Notes: generated by a model not told the origin, from the letters alone. A stretch of DNA of 64,000 bases from Rhyacophila brunnea (GCA_022495005.1 JAGYXB010001763.1:1-64000); one strand, 5' to 3'. Counted from the first letter of the stretch, positions 22,868 through 34,554 are shown. Numbers and translations are program-made.

Positions 22868-23160
22868 AAATTATATCATCATCAACAGGGTCAATCCACT
22901 GCTAAATAAAGACCTCACCTAGCTTCCTCTACTCTTATAGTTCTTCACTTCCACGTACACGTCTTTATGAGTTCGACTATCCAGCGGGTAGGTATTAGTG
23001 CTTCTGTGATCGTTCAGTGCCCCTTGGATACCACTGTATAACAGTATTTGTTCAGCAGTTGTCCGCTTGTTGAGCGACATGTCCAAAGTAGGCAGAGATC
23101 AATATGGCATGGAAAAGAGCATGTTGGGCATAACAAGGCCAGAAAATAAACCAATGGATA
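22868..23160 (-). pseudogene. LINE reverse-transcriptase C-terminal fragment, diverged
   Basis: The minus strand reads GHVAQQADN then TNTVIQWYPRGTERS, parallel to GHIARRVDN…TNAALHWYPRSIKR of the 17.8-kb copy. Stops and frame changes follow. It ends with CAGTGGATTGACCCTGTTGATGATGATAT, matching the usual LINE terminus (…IQQWIDP…DDD). The TGATGATGA tail lies at the plus-strand left edge (about 22873-22882). Confidence 0.7.
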
Positions 23161-24350
23161 AGAGAGCAGACAAAAGTCTACGATTCGACAAAAGTTGTTA
23201 AGTAGATGAAATGGCAATAAATTAAATATGAATATTAAGCACACTATTCAATTCTCCGTCGATCTACGTCAAAAATTGGCTTAATGCGTCCTCAAGCTTT
23301 CATAATTATTTGGATACATTAATTCTATAGGTGACCATAAATTGGTACTGTGATTGAGACCTATAACCTGCGCTCGAAATTGACTGCAACACACCGGAGC
23401 GAAGTTCCTGTTCATGAAATCTCTGAGATTACCGCTCCATCTCGTGGAAAAATCAAATATTGCATTTCGAGTCGTGAATTATTAAAAAGTAATATACCTA
23501 ATCATTTACTTTAAATATATTTTTCAAAGTTTATATGAAACTTATCGGAATCATAATATTACAAAATAATGTTTATGACGTGACGTAAACCTGAATGTTC
23601 ATGTCCGGTGTCGACCACATTATGTCCAAATCGTGCATGCCACAAGACTGTCCCAGTTGACCGTCTAATCTTGGCGGGTATAACAAAAAAAATATACTAT
23701 TCTTATATGAGTAATACTTACATAAAATTATTACATAAATATGTTAATATTTTCGGAAAATTATCGAGTTTGGGTTCGTAAAATTGTCCATTTTTTACGC
23801 TGCCTATAACCAGTAACAAAATCTATAGCATGCCACTGAATACCGAAATAATTGGAGCCAAAGCATATAAAAACCTATCTGTCAAGACGTAGAAGTCAAA
23901 TCATCATTATCATGATCCTCAGACATAAGGTTCCGAATACGAATAACAAGATATTTTTAATGCGACAAACATAAGGTTACCTGTCAGAGGAAAAAGTATA
24001 AATATTTAAAATGTATACCTAGTGGCCCCCGTTGGTCATTGTGGTATCTGAGTGCGATCCTTAGAGTTGCAGAAGACTGGCAGTTTGTTGTAAAAGTGGT
24101 CGTTGGGTAAGCAAGCGATAACAGATAGCATCGTAGCTAATGAGTGGCACAGAGGAGAACAAAAGATGGCGTCGCGAGTACGTTTCCGCGGCAGGCCTTT
24201 CAACAAAAATCCCGGACGTAATTACAAGAGACGCGTCCGGGACCTGTCATTCATGTCTGATACAGGTCAAAAGGGTAATCAAAAATCGCCGATGTCGTCA
24301 ACCAGTACCATTATATTATAAATCTTTCATCACATACGACGATCTTAGTA
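23161..24350. other. No feature recognised
   Basis: A short ORF at 24103-24321 overlaps another in a second frame and shows no family resemblance. No repeat was delimited. Confidence 0.45.
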
Positions 24351-24984
24351 CCCCGTTTACACGTGCATAGATTTACTGTGCACAGTAATAAAATTTTTGG
24401 GGAAACATGTAATATCCTGCAGTTAGCAAGATTACGTGCATGAATCAAACAAGTTTAGAAGAATCCGAATTTCAATATGCAAGTAATGCTTCGATGACAT
24501 TGAGCTGACAAGCTGCTTGTTGGCGAATTTAAAAGTGGGCGAGTCAGCTAGTGCCATTGTGATGATGACACACAAAACTTTCCACTCATTCAGAAGTCAC
24601 TAAGTAGATTACTTACAATCTGCTTGTTAGCTTGTTCGATGATGACACTGGGCGAGTTTACAAGCGGATTGTAAATTCGCCAACAAGCAGCTAGTAAAGT
24701 AGCTCAATTTCATCGAGCTTAAAGATTATTTTCGATCTGCGTCTGCGCAGAAGAGCGATAATGGTGAACCTGCCGGTAAAAAAACGAACTACTAATTTTG
24801 AGCTTAACCGATTTTTAATACGACATGTCAGATAGTACTGTGAAATGACAACATCGAGCCTCGCTTACTCTTGAAGAATGAGATTGGCGAGACAGTCAGC
24901 ACTTTTACGTGTAAACAGTTATTGTCATGATAGTTTTAAATGAGCACTATTGCCGACAGTAATTCTATGCATGTGTACATGCGC
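24351..24984. mobile_element. Inverted-repeat element (family T), copy 1 with nested insert
   Basis: Imperfect inverted ends: left CCCCGTTTACACGTGCATAG then ATTTACTGT; right, inverted, GCGCATGTACACATGCATAG then AATTACTGT. The region GATCTGCGTCTGCGCAGAAG…AATGGTGAACCTGCCGGTAAAAAAACGAACTACT is shared with the copy at 60754-61016. Relative to that copy, 24487-24733 is an extra segment with its own inverted ends. No coding region. Confidence 0.8.
24487..24733. mobile_element. Nested MITE inside family T
   Basis: The segment is absent from the 60.75-kb copy, which reads GCAAGTAAGATCTGCG straight across the junction. Its ends are inverted: GCTTCGATGACATTGAGCT at 24488-24506 and AGCTCAATTTCATCGAGCTT at 24701-24720, with further pairing (CTGCTTGTTGGCGAATTT, GGGCGAG). 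About 13 bp lie beyond the right arm before the empty-site match resumes, and no clean target duplication is visible. Confidence 0.75.
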
Positions 24985-27040
24985 TATTAAGCATGTATTA
25001 TTATTATTATGAATCATGATACTTACCGTCGACATGAATCTACGTAGGTACGTTGTCATAAAAATGACAACGTATAACACAAATACGAAGCTTTATCAAT
25101 AATCAATAATTACTACAGCATTTAATTTTAAATTACAAAATATATTCATTTTGAATGTAATCATTTCATTTGTTTGTGTGCTCCTTGTGATTGATGCAAA
25201 CTTGCAAGATTTTTAACATCTTACATCAATTTTAAAAGCGACAAGCGAATATCGCCTCTATTGAGTACATCAAAACGGTCCCAAGATTATTTTGAGTCTT
25301 AATAAATAAATCAATTCAAACAAGACAGGATGTGGTAAATACTAAAATACAAATAAGCACTCTTGCAGGCATGTGAAAATGTACTTATAATTCCATCGTC
25401 TCGCAGTTTCTTATATTTTAATTTTAGTCTCAATTTCATTCACACGAAATGGATTTATTTGGTGTATCTAGTCTATACTCTCTAATTATTAGCTAAGGGG
25501 GTGCGAGAAAGAAATACGACGTAAAACGATAATGATCAAATCGGCTATAACAAGCTCGTCTCATACTTATATAAAGAGATCGTAATGTTTCAAGAAATAT
25601 AAATAATTTGGTCGTTGCTGAGCCTGGTATTTTCTAGTTCTATAGCGATCATTCCACTCAGCATTACAAGTGTGACACACTTCAATATTTATGTTTTGTT
25701 ATCAAAACAAAGCAAAGTGACAGAAGTAATTTTCAGCATTTCCTCAATCATAACCTAAATCAATAGTGGCAATTATGAATTCTTTAATTGTGACAATTTC
25801 ACCACGAAACTTGCGGTTTATATATAAAAATGCTAATAACTGATAATAATTCCGCAGTACCTATACCAGACTGATGAGAATTTTCAGTTATGGAGATGAC
25901 GGTGAGGAAGAGAGAGTATAATATTACCATCTCAATAATACTTCTGGAACTTCTGTGAACTTATGCATTCTTGTAGTCGTCGTTAATCGACCAAAGCATG
26001 GCCAATTTTATTTTTGATTGAAATTCGCGCCTTTTTAGCAAGATGACTAATTTTGTTCCCTGGGGAAAATGAAAAACATAGGCGTTTATAAATTCGTATA
26101 CCTGAGAAAAAATCAGTTGCCGTTCCATCGTTATAACTATTACAAAGTACTGAGTTATCGATTCAAAAATGTAGCTTCCCCGGGTTCGTTGTTTTTATTT
26201 TCGAGTATTTTAATCTCGAGCCTCTGCCAATAAGTTAAAATCAATTCCATAACCGTGTAAAATTGACATATAAATTTGCTTTGTCGAATGTATAAATTAG
26301 TAGCAAATCAAATGTGACTGGTAGGAACGATAAATAAAGTATACCTATTATCCCTACTCTTGAAATCAAAATCTTATCGAGTTTTCTGCCATATACCGTA
26401 AAGTAGGTACGATAAAGCTTTAGTTTCACAATCGAATTCCTAAAAAAACATAACATAATATATTAAATAATTTGTTACAATACATTTTTGTTGACTGGCA
26501 AAAATATTTACTAAACTTAGTTGAGAAACTTTTATATATGTACACATAATACATGACGCCATCAGGTGGAATAGTGATTGTTTTATAAAATTTATTGCCA
26601 GTATGTAAGACGTGGAGATGGAGACAAAATACACAATAACATCTTGGCTACAAATTTATTCTACCCATACAATTTATTTTATAAAATATTTTATAATAAT
26701 CTTCAATTTAATAATGCCAACATTTTATTACAGATTTTCTTTCAGATCGTTATAATATGTAATAAAGATTTACCATATAATATGTTAGACACTAATTTAA
26801 TCAATATTTTTCATGGAGGCTATATGGATTCTTTCAGTGGCCTTTATCCAAACTAGTGTTTCCTGTGTGTGCTTAAATTCTAGTTGCAAGAGACTTTCAT
26901 TGGGCCAGAATTATTTTAACATGTATATTATGTTTCACTGTTCACCGTGACACTGAAATAAAATTCTGTGCACCAAATTTGAATGTAATGCAAAATGTTA
27001 CCATTACTATATTATTACAATTTTTCACAAAATCGCGACG
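24985..27040. other. No feature recognised
   Basis: Includes a 92-codon AT-rich ORF at 26578-26856 whose composition (Asn, Ile, Phe, Tyr) matches background. It is not accepted as a gene. Confidence 0.45.
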
Positions 27041-27044
27041 AGCA

Positions 27045-27135
27045 CGGTGACGGGGCAGTCTAATGCTGCAGTAATTGTATAAAAATTGAATTAAAGTTCT
27101 GTTGGCGTGGGTTCGAATCCAACTTCCGACAATTA
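27045..27135 (+). repeat. tRNA-like sequence
   Basis: GGTGACGGGGCAGTCTAATGC is A-box-like, and TTGGCGTGGGTTCGAATCCAA contains a perfect B box (GGTTCGAATCC) with a T-stem. No full cloverleaf with paired acceptor was found. tRNA pseudogene or SINE head. Confidence 0.4.
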
Positions 27136-27589
27136 TATTAATTTAATTTATCCACTTTAACGGAACTAGTAATTTATGTATTATGTATGATGGCACAATG
27201 CATTGAAAAATGCATTTTTTACCTAAAAACTTTTTGTAAGTATATTTATAAACTTTTGTCATAACATATTTTTAAATCAGAATACCTACTACATTTTGAC
27301 ACTGAATTCTATATAATAATGCCCTATTTAGTCTTGCAAACCTTTTCCTGTAAAAAGTTCAACAATTGAATCTAAAACTATCAGTAAGCCTCGACAAACT
27401 TTTCCCTGACCATATATTGAAAAATCGGCTGTTTCAAACTTTTATGAATAATATCACAACTTTAACAAGTACCTTCCCATGGTCGGATTAGATACATTTT
27501 TTTCAGACATAGATATTTACCTGAATACACTTAATTGAACATTAACCCAATATACATAAAATTTCCATACATGTGTCACCTTCTTCCAG

Positions 27590-28882
27590 TATTTTACAGT
27601 TCTACGTTCATCCAGGTAGCTGTAGAGCATTTGATCCGATCGTCTATGCCTCCCATAAATTTATTATAATCGGCAATTACTTCAGGCTTCGTGACAGTTT
27701 TTTCTACACCATAGCGAATTGTGGAAACATTTTTACTTCTGCCTTTTCTGTAACTAGAAAGAAGAAGAACTGGTCCTTTCTGGGACTGCTTTTGTCTATG
27801 GGCAGTCGTTAAAATTTCGCCACTTCGGTAATATTTCAATTCTCCAACAGAAAATTTTTTCTTGAAATATTAGAGCAAATATTTTTTGTTTTTTCGTACA
27901 GTACCTGTTACATATGTTTTTAGACGATAAAGATTTTTTATAAGTGGAATCGAATTAAAAAAACTATCAATAAATACGTGGTAACCTATGTTGAAGGAAT
28001 TACCCATATCCGTCAACTTCTTTCTCACTGTATACCCAAGACCTTTATCTTTTATTTCTTGCTTGTCTTCCTGGCTCTTACTACTTCTATATACGAAAAA
28101 TACAAGACAATAATTTACGGTGGGTCACATATCATCCAAAATTTAATTCCCCACTTATGATGACACTTGTTTGGTAAGTAGGTACTGCATCAACGATGTG
28201 CAATTTTTTGTGCCAACCAAACTTTTATCAATGCTCAACTCCATGTGAGGGGTATAATAATCGCGAAAAACGTAATTAGTATGGTCCACAATCGGTTGAG
28301 ATTTACGACAAGGGTCTCGTATAAAGGTTTTTCTGGTCCACCCAAACGGTTATCAACGACCATATGAAAAAAAAACAGTAACATTTGAAAACGTTTTCTT
28401 GTCATCATTTTACTGAACCATGGAGTCTGTTAGCTGGATATTGTTAACCAATAGGAGATTATTGTTGGCTCTTTAGTCAATCCCATATTTATAATACACG
28501 CAAGAATTTTTTTTATTTCGCCTTTCGATGTATTTCCGAAATTACGTGAATCTTGAGGAACCAGTTCGGGATCATGGTATTTCTCCAAAAATCGTTTTGC
28601 ATATAGATTTGTTTCTCTAACAAATAATTCAAATAGCGACGTTGTAAACAATAAATTCAAATAGTCAATTGGTGTGGTAGGAATGACGAAAAATGGAATA
28701 CTCGACTCCCCATCTTCTGTATCTGTCACCTCTACCCACTCATATTCCTCAGATGTATTTACTATAATATCATCATCACTCTCACTAGATTGGCTCTGCT
28801 GTGTTGGAATAATATTATTTATGTGAATGTCACTTTCCGATTCAAAATCACTCTATGATTCATCAAAGCTAACTGAAGCCAT
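27590..28882 (-). pseudogene. piggyBac-type transposase pseudogene
   Basis: Reading on the minus strand from ATG at 28882: an acidic, Ser/Asp/Glu-rich N terminus (ESESDIH…SSESDDD…), then PIDYLNLLFTTSLFELFVRE, PWFSKMMTRKRFQMLL, a segment reading NK-HHKWGIKFW, and near the end KPEVIADYNKFMGGIDDRI. These are the ordered landmarks of piggyBac (DDE_Tnp_1_7) transposases, including the YNKxMGGvD block near the end of the catalytic domain. There is an in-frame TAG ten codons in, and further stops and frameshifts around 27840-28430. The usual C-terminal cysteine-rich region was not found. Terminal repeats with TTAA were not located, so element limits are unknown. Confidence 0.85.
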
Positions 28883-29841
28883 AATATTTATAATAAATAG
28901 GAAACTTGGAAAATCCGATTAAATCGGCTCAGGGTATTTTTAGCGGTTCTATTATAATGGATATATCGGCTCTAGGGTATTATAAGACCACTTACACTTC
29001 GCACTGATACATAAATAATGCGAATCTGATAATTTTGATTGTACGTTAGATTTTTAATTACATATTATAACACATTATAATTTCGGGAATAGTTTGCGAT
29101 ACTTTAAAAAGCTGTGTGATTATATGTACTAAAACCTAGTGTATTAAAATATATAATCATTATTATTAATAAATATCGTTTTAATATCCGCAAACCCATC
29201 ACATCATACAAGTGTTATTGCTGACATATATTTTGTACAATATAATATGATATAAAAATCGCATAAAAACTGAACACAATAATAATTTAGAACAAGGGGG
29301 TACCTACATCTTATTTGTATATAACTTTAAAGGTATATTATTATTGTGTTGTTAAGTGATATTAATATTCTAATGCAATCAAGCATTCGATAGATAACAG
29401 ATCACAATGACGATTTAAAATTATTATCAGAGGCGAATTCAAACATAATCCCCGGTTTCATTTATCCTTAATAAGTTCATTCAGAATCTTTTTTATAAAG
29501 GAAAATTAAGATAGCTTCTCTAAGCATTTTCTTTCTTGCCACTTTCCTTTCATGTTGGCACAGTACGGCCCTGATTACATCCCATGATGCAGGGGTTTTC
29601 TATATTCGGCTTACAGTTTAAACTTACGCCTGTTATAATAATAAGTATTTTACATCACAAATATATCTACATAAGGGTACACTTTTTTTAATTATAATAT
29701 AACATACACCTAATTTTTACGTTGATTTTATAAAAATACCTCATTAACTCAGTCAAATGAAACTCATGCACTATCCTCCTTGGCGCATGTGTGTTTAAAA
29801 TAACAATATGATTGAAATTATAGAGTTTTTTTTACGAATGT
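28883..29841. other. Sequence upstream of the piggyBac relic
   Basis: Expected to contain the 5' end of the piggyBac element. ATCGGCTCAGGGTATT and ATCGGCTCTAGGGTATT at about 28924 and 28964 are a short direct repeat there, but no TTAA-bordered end could be fixed. The rest is AT-rich. Confidence 0.4.
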
Positions 29842-29852
29842 TGTATAACAAT
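29842..29852. repeat. SINE target-site duplication, left
   Basis: TGTATAACAAT, identical to 30099-30109, bounding the SINE between them. Confidence 0.8.
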
Positions 29853-30098
29853 TTATTATTTTCTTCTTCTTTCAACCATGTCCGATCCTAATAGGATCAT
29901 ATGGGCCTCCACAGAGTAGAGGTTTGTATTAACAGATTTTGTTTTTTTACGAGAAATGGATGTCAGCCACTTGCTCAACCTATTAGGTCCATACCCTGCA
30001 CAAATTGAAAAACAATATGTGTACTTGCCAGCCCCTGGATTCGAACCTGGGACCCACGGCGTTATAGTCCAACGCTTAAGCCGCGCGGCCACTGTGGG
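29853..30098 (-). mobile_element. tRNA-derived SINE with target duplications
   Basis: Minus strand: tRNA-like head with CAGTGGCCGCGCGGCTTAAG (A-box region) and GGTTCGAATCC (B box), giving an RNA polymerase III promoter. The unique body contains TGTTTTTCAATTTGTG, GGACCTAATAGGTTGAGCAA, GACATCCATTTCTCGTAAAA, TCTGTGGAGGCCCATATGAT and TATTAGGATCGGACATGGTT, ending in AAGAAGAAGAAAA. Flanked by 11-bp direct repeats TGTATAACAAT. The A-rich AAGAAG end resembles the tail of the LINE at 19.7-20.5 kb, a possible source of its mobilising machinery. Confidence 0.9.
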
Positions 30099-30388
30099 TG
30101 TATAACAATATACCATAGGTATAATTATTGACGTGTTGTTGTTGCATTGAGGTTTAATATAATATACTTGACTTTCAATCCCCTTCGTCTCTTATTAATT
30201 ATGAAGGTTGTAACGGATCTTAAAAGTTCATCAAAGCTCTGCTGAAAGTTATATTAAACCTCATTCAAGAATGGTACTAAGGTCAATGTGAAATAAGGCA
30301 ACAATGCCAATACAGTTACGAATTACCACTGTAGGATGACTTACCTCTACCAGGAATAATAAAATATTGTTTCTGCATATAATTTCTA

Positions 30389-30818
30389 TTAAGGGCGGAC
30401 GTGCTCAGCGTGGGTCAAAATGGAGTTTTTTTTTTTCTATTTTCAAAGCATGATCCTGGACATATCTTAAATGTTGTAGATAATCTATTTGTATAATTTT
30501 GAAGCCTTATTATCCTTTATATTTATTTTAAACATTTGATGACTGCATAAAGTATTTTTATTACATAAAATAGTATTCTTTTAAACCTCTCGCTCTAATG
30601 TTTTAGAATATAGTCATATTTCGGTACATAACTGTGCCGTGGTGTTGAAATTTTTTACATTTATTAATTTTTAAACGCATTTATAAAACCATTAGTATAA
30701 TTTATGACGAGATAATTTTAGTAAAATATTTACGATAAACTATTATATTGATAATCTCTGTGATCCCAAATTTGACAAGAATTAGGCATTTTATTATTCA
30801 AAAAATGGGCAAGATTAA
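30389..30818. mobile_element. Family P element, copy 2 (left part)
   Basis: Starts at TTAA (30389-30392) and matches copy 1 (GAAGCCTTATTATCCTTTAT, CATTTGATGACTGCATAAAG). It runs to GCAAGATTAA, a TTAA internal to the family sequence, where copy 3 begins. The remainder of copy 2 is not seen downstream of copy 3. Confidence 0.8.
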
Positions 30819-31475
30819 CGGCCCACGTGCTCGTCGTAGGTCAAAATTGAGTTTTTATTGTATTTTCAAACCATGATCCTGGACACTCCTAAAACGTTGT
30901 AGATAATCTATTTATATAATTTTGAAGCCTTATTATCCTTTATAGTTATTTTAAACATTTGATGACTGCATAAAGTATTTTGTTACATAAAATAGTATTC
31001 TTTTAAACCTCTCGCTCTAATGTTTTAGAATATAGTCATATTTCGGTACATAACTGTGCAGTGGTGGTAAGATTTTTTACATTTATTAATTTTTAAACGC
31101 ATTTATAAAACCATTAGCATAATTTATTACGAGATAATTTTGTAAAATATTCACGATAAAAAATTATATTGAGCATCTCTGTGATCCCGAATTTGACAAG
31201 AATTAGGCATTTTATTATTCAAAAAATCGGCAAGATTAACACATTTGAAGATGATTCTAAAGATATTTATTATAAGCTATGTTTTTCACCATTCAAGTGT
31301 GATAAACACCTTATGAATAATGATTGCTTTATAATAATTATTGACCAAAGAATAAGGTAGTTTTTTTTTTTAATACGCCATTTCTTTTGTCATTCCCCAG
31401 TGGTTAAGCTACAACATATGGCCGTAGCCATAAATTGACAAACTATAATTAAAGTAGGCAGTAAAATGATATTGA
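30815..31475. mobile_element. Family P element, copy 3, joined at an internal TTAA of copy 2
   Basis: Begins TTAACGGCCCACGTGCTCGT at 30815 and carries the family body to about 31475 (GGCAGTAAAATGATATTGACG). The right TTAA seen in copy 4 is lost. A 63-codon ORF (31169-31360) lies in the conserved body; the equivalent part of copy 1 has a stop, so it is not treated as a gene. Confidence 0.8.
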
Positions 31476-32019
31476 CGCGCGTGTTTTATTGCTTTTATTG
31501 CTATTTATATAAACATATTAATTTTTGTAAAAATGACGTGTATGAGTAAAATAATCTGTATTTCGATGGTAAGTAAAAATCTTACAGATATAATAATATG
31601 TACACAGATCCATAATATGTCGAAACGCTATTCCCACAATATTATAATAGTAAAAAATCGTTGCTGAGAATATAAATTCAAATTCCATCAATAATTGTCC
31701 TCTTACGATGGTTTTAATCAGTGTAATATAAGTTAAGCCGCGATGAGGAGAGACATTCTCACTCACCCTATGATGCTACAAACTGCATTTATTATATGAA
31801 AGCCTAGAAATGTTCCCTCGTAGAAAGGAAGTCGTCATGACCGACGGAATTAAGAATCTCGTCGCTTTCAATCAACATAATATATGTAGAGGGATGCTAC
31901 CATAAGATGTAATCGGCCTACTACAATTCACTGCAATTCACTGCATAATCAATTAGGTTATTAATTTTAATAAAACACATTTTACGAAGCATTCCTCAGA
32001 ATTTAAAATTAATCAGGAC

Positions 32020-32092
32020 CTGTTTCATCCACTTCAATGAGGCATTGTTAACTGATGACTAATGTAATGTAAACGATCGAAACCGGTCCCGA
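32020..32092. repeat. GGACC…GTTTC / GAAACCGGTCC inverted repeat
   Basis: GGACCTGTTTCATCC near 32021 faces CGAAACCGGTCCCG near 32079, with CTGATGA between them. The same arm sequence forms the hairpin at 62086-62181. It may be the terminus of an unrecognised repeat family. Confidence 0.45.
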
Positions 32093-32223
32093 TGATAATT
32101 ACATTTTATATAATTAGTTATATTATATATATTATTGAATATTAATTTTATATAATTTAAATTCTAACAATAGTATATTAAAATAATATTATATCCATGA
32201 TTTGATACAAGTAATATAATATA

Positions 32224-32463
32224 CGCCCACGATGGCCGAGTGTCTTAGGCGTTGGCTTATAATGTCATAGATCCCAGGTTCGAATCCCGGATCTGATAAA
32301 AACACATATTGTTTTTCAATTTGTGTTTGGAGTCTCAGATTATGAACCTAATAGGTTGAGCAAGTGGCTAACATCAATATCTCATAAATAACTGTTAAAA
32401 CAACCACTCTGTGGAAGCTCATATAACCCTATTAGGATCGGACATGGTCTAAAGAAAAAAAAA
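32224..32463 (+). mobile_element. tRNA-derived SINE, plus-strand copy
   Basis: The head GATGGCCGAGTGTCTTAGGC is a good A-box region, and GGTTCGAATCCC a perfect B box. The body matches the 29.85-kb copy (TGTTTTTCAATTTGTGTTTG, AACCTAATAGGTTGAGCAAG, TGTGGAAGCTCATAT, TATTAGGATCGGACATGGTC) and ends in an A run. TAATATAA on both sides may be the target duplication, though the area is low-complexity. Confidence 0.9.
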
Positions 32464-33052
32464 TAATATAACATATTATTTCGTTTGGTAGCAGATAAAA
32501 TGCAAAAAAAAATATATATAAAACAAATTGTATTTCCATCGTTAGCCTGATACTTTCCGATTCGTATCCCCTGCTTAAAAGCCTGCCGGTGCTAAGCGAA
32601 AAAAGTTCAATGAATACAATGGTTAAGTCGTTTTTAAAAGCTCTTTACATCGGGAGCTTCCTGGCAAAATTGGTTTCGACTGTTTTTGATAAACGGTACG
32701 TAATTGGTATAACTGGCGTTTAATCACAAAAGCTCATCCATGTTCAAAGGTATTGGTACGTGGGCGCTCATACATTTCGGACATTCTCAATGACTCCACT
32801 CGTAATGTTGAACGTTATTACAATTTATTATTCGTTAGTACTAAGTACAAATTTCCCTCCTTATTCTACTAAAGTATTTAATAAAGTTACACATTTCACT
32901 TTATTGGTTTCACAGTCTTAAATATAAGCTTTGCCGATTATATTTTTATTATATTAATCATTCTTTTATAAATTTCAAACGCATATTTGCGCGAGATTAG
33001 CATGTACCGGTAAAAGTCGCCTTCTGCATTGTAATGCATGTGGCGATGAGTG
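32464..33052. other. No feature recognised
   Basis: AT-rich spacer between a SINE and an inverted-repeat element, with no supported ORF. Confidence 0.45.
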
Positions 33053-33510
33053 GAGGTAGTCTATTTAATATACGATATAAATAGTGCACACTAAACTTAT
33101 TTGTTTTCATTGAACTAAAAATACAATTTGTAGAAGGTGCTGATTAGTTTTAAAAAAATAGTTTGGGTATGTTATGAGCGATTCGTCAAAAATAATACTG
33201 TACACTTTTACAGTCACATTTATTTGTTTTCGTTGAATTAAGAATACATATTATTAAAGATGGTGTTGGTTAGTTTTTTTTGAATTCATAAAAAAATATT
33301 TGTTTATTTATAAAATATCTAAAATGATATACTTATGGTTTACTGGCATAATTTTGGATATTTTATAGATGAACGAATATTTTTTTATTTATATCTACTA
33401 TGGCTTGAATTTTAAAATCTAACAAACACTATCTACACATTGAAAACAAATACATTTTACAGACAAAGTTTAGTGTGCACTATTTATATCGTATTTTAAC
33501 AGCCTACCTC
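33053..33510. mobile_element. Inverted-repeat element (MITE), 458 bp
   Basis: Both ends carry GAGGTAG followed, after a short diverged stretch, by ATACGATATAAATAGTGCAC and ACTAAACTT in opposite orientation (left about 33053-33100, right about 33465-33510). Inside, a block TTATTTGTTTTCATTGAACT…GGTGCTGATTAG is repeated in diverged form about 115 bp further on. No coding region or clear target duplication. Confidence 0.75.
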
Positions 33511-34540
33511 TACTGGTTTGAGGTCCACTTAATATAAAGAAAAATCTATTACTTTTTCAAGTGCACTTTTTTAACACTACCCGAGTGACAACGCATGAAA
33601 TACTTTACTAAGAAATAAAATGATCTTGTATGTTTAATTAAGTTTGGCTGTAATTGCATGTTTTACATCGTTAGGGAATCTGCGGCGGTAAGGGTAAGTG
33701 CACCCTGGTAGTCCATTGAATACGGTTTTTTTAATAAATAAACAGTAAATAGAGAGGTAATAGTAGAAAATATGAATGATATGTCAATAAAAAACAATTA
33801 ATAAAAATTCTAACTTATTGTAAGTATACTTAATTAATTTTGAGTTGGTCTAGTTTGAAGATTGAATCAAAATATATATGCGATATTATTATATAACACA
33901 CAATAGAATTTCCGGTAGCAAAGACTTGAGTTGATTGAAAAACATAGGTAATATAGTATTATAATGATATATAATATATGATGAAGCCTATGATACTTGT
34001 CTAATAATTCAAAAGTGAGTTTTCTCTTGCGGAAACTGGATAACGAAACTACAATCTTGACCTATTTAACATGCTGAAACATTTGCTATTTTGTATTTTC
34101 GATAATTACAATTAACCTAGTTACTAACAATACACCTATTTCGCATCAATAAAAGACTTTTTATATATAGAAAAAGATGTACAAAAAAATGACACTGAAG
34201 TCACGCTAAAAACTTATATTACCACCATAATGGTGTAAAAGGCTTTACACGTACAAGTTGACCACATCATAAAAATAGCAACTCGCCTCAATTCTGAAAT
34301 TTGGAAATAGTAATATTTTTATAAAATAAACTATGATATGTAATTAAATAAAATTTTGATGATGTTCCCAACTTTTATATGTGTTCACGGCCTAATAATG
34401 TTCAATACTAACTATATATAACTCTAACCCATATTACAATAGATGTTTTTTATATCGATACATTGCAGTCAATGTGGTCGGCATCCAGTTAAGGCGACAA
34501 ACGTACTTATTTCTTTTTTTTTTCAGATGTATCCTGCAGG
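33511..34540. other. No feature recognised
   Basis: AT-rich. No ORF over 60 codons looked like a family member, and no element ends were detected. Confidence 0.45.
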
Positions 34541-34554
34541 TTTCAGATGAGAAA

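Noticed and set aside
26578..26856. 92-codon ORF
   Set aside because: Composition is that of AT-rich background (many Asn, Ile, Phe, Tyr codons); no domain, repeat or splice support.
31169..31360. 63-codon ORF within family P as a transposase remnant
   Set aside because: The same region in copy 1 contains a stop and no transposase motif is visible; it is simply conserved repeat sequence.
32045..32092. Hammerhead ribozyme as a firm call
   Set aside because: CTGATGA and CGAAAC are present in order, but the intervening 19 bases do not form stem II.
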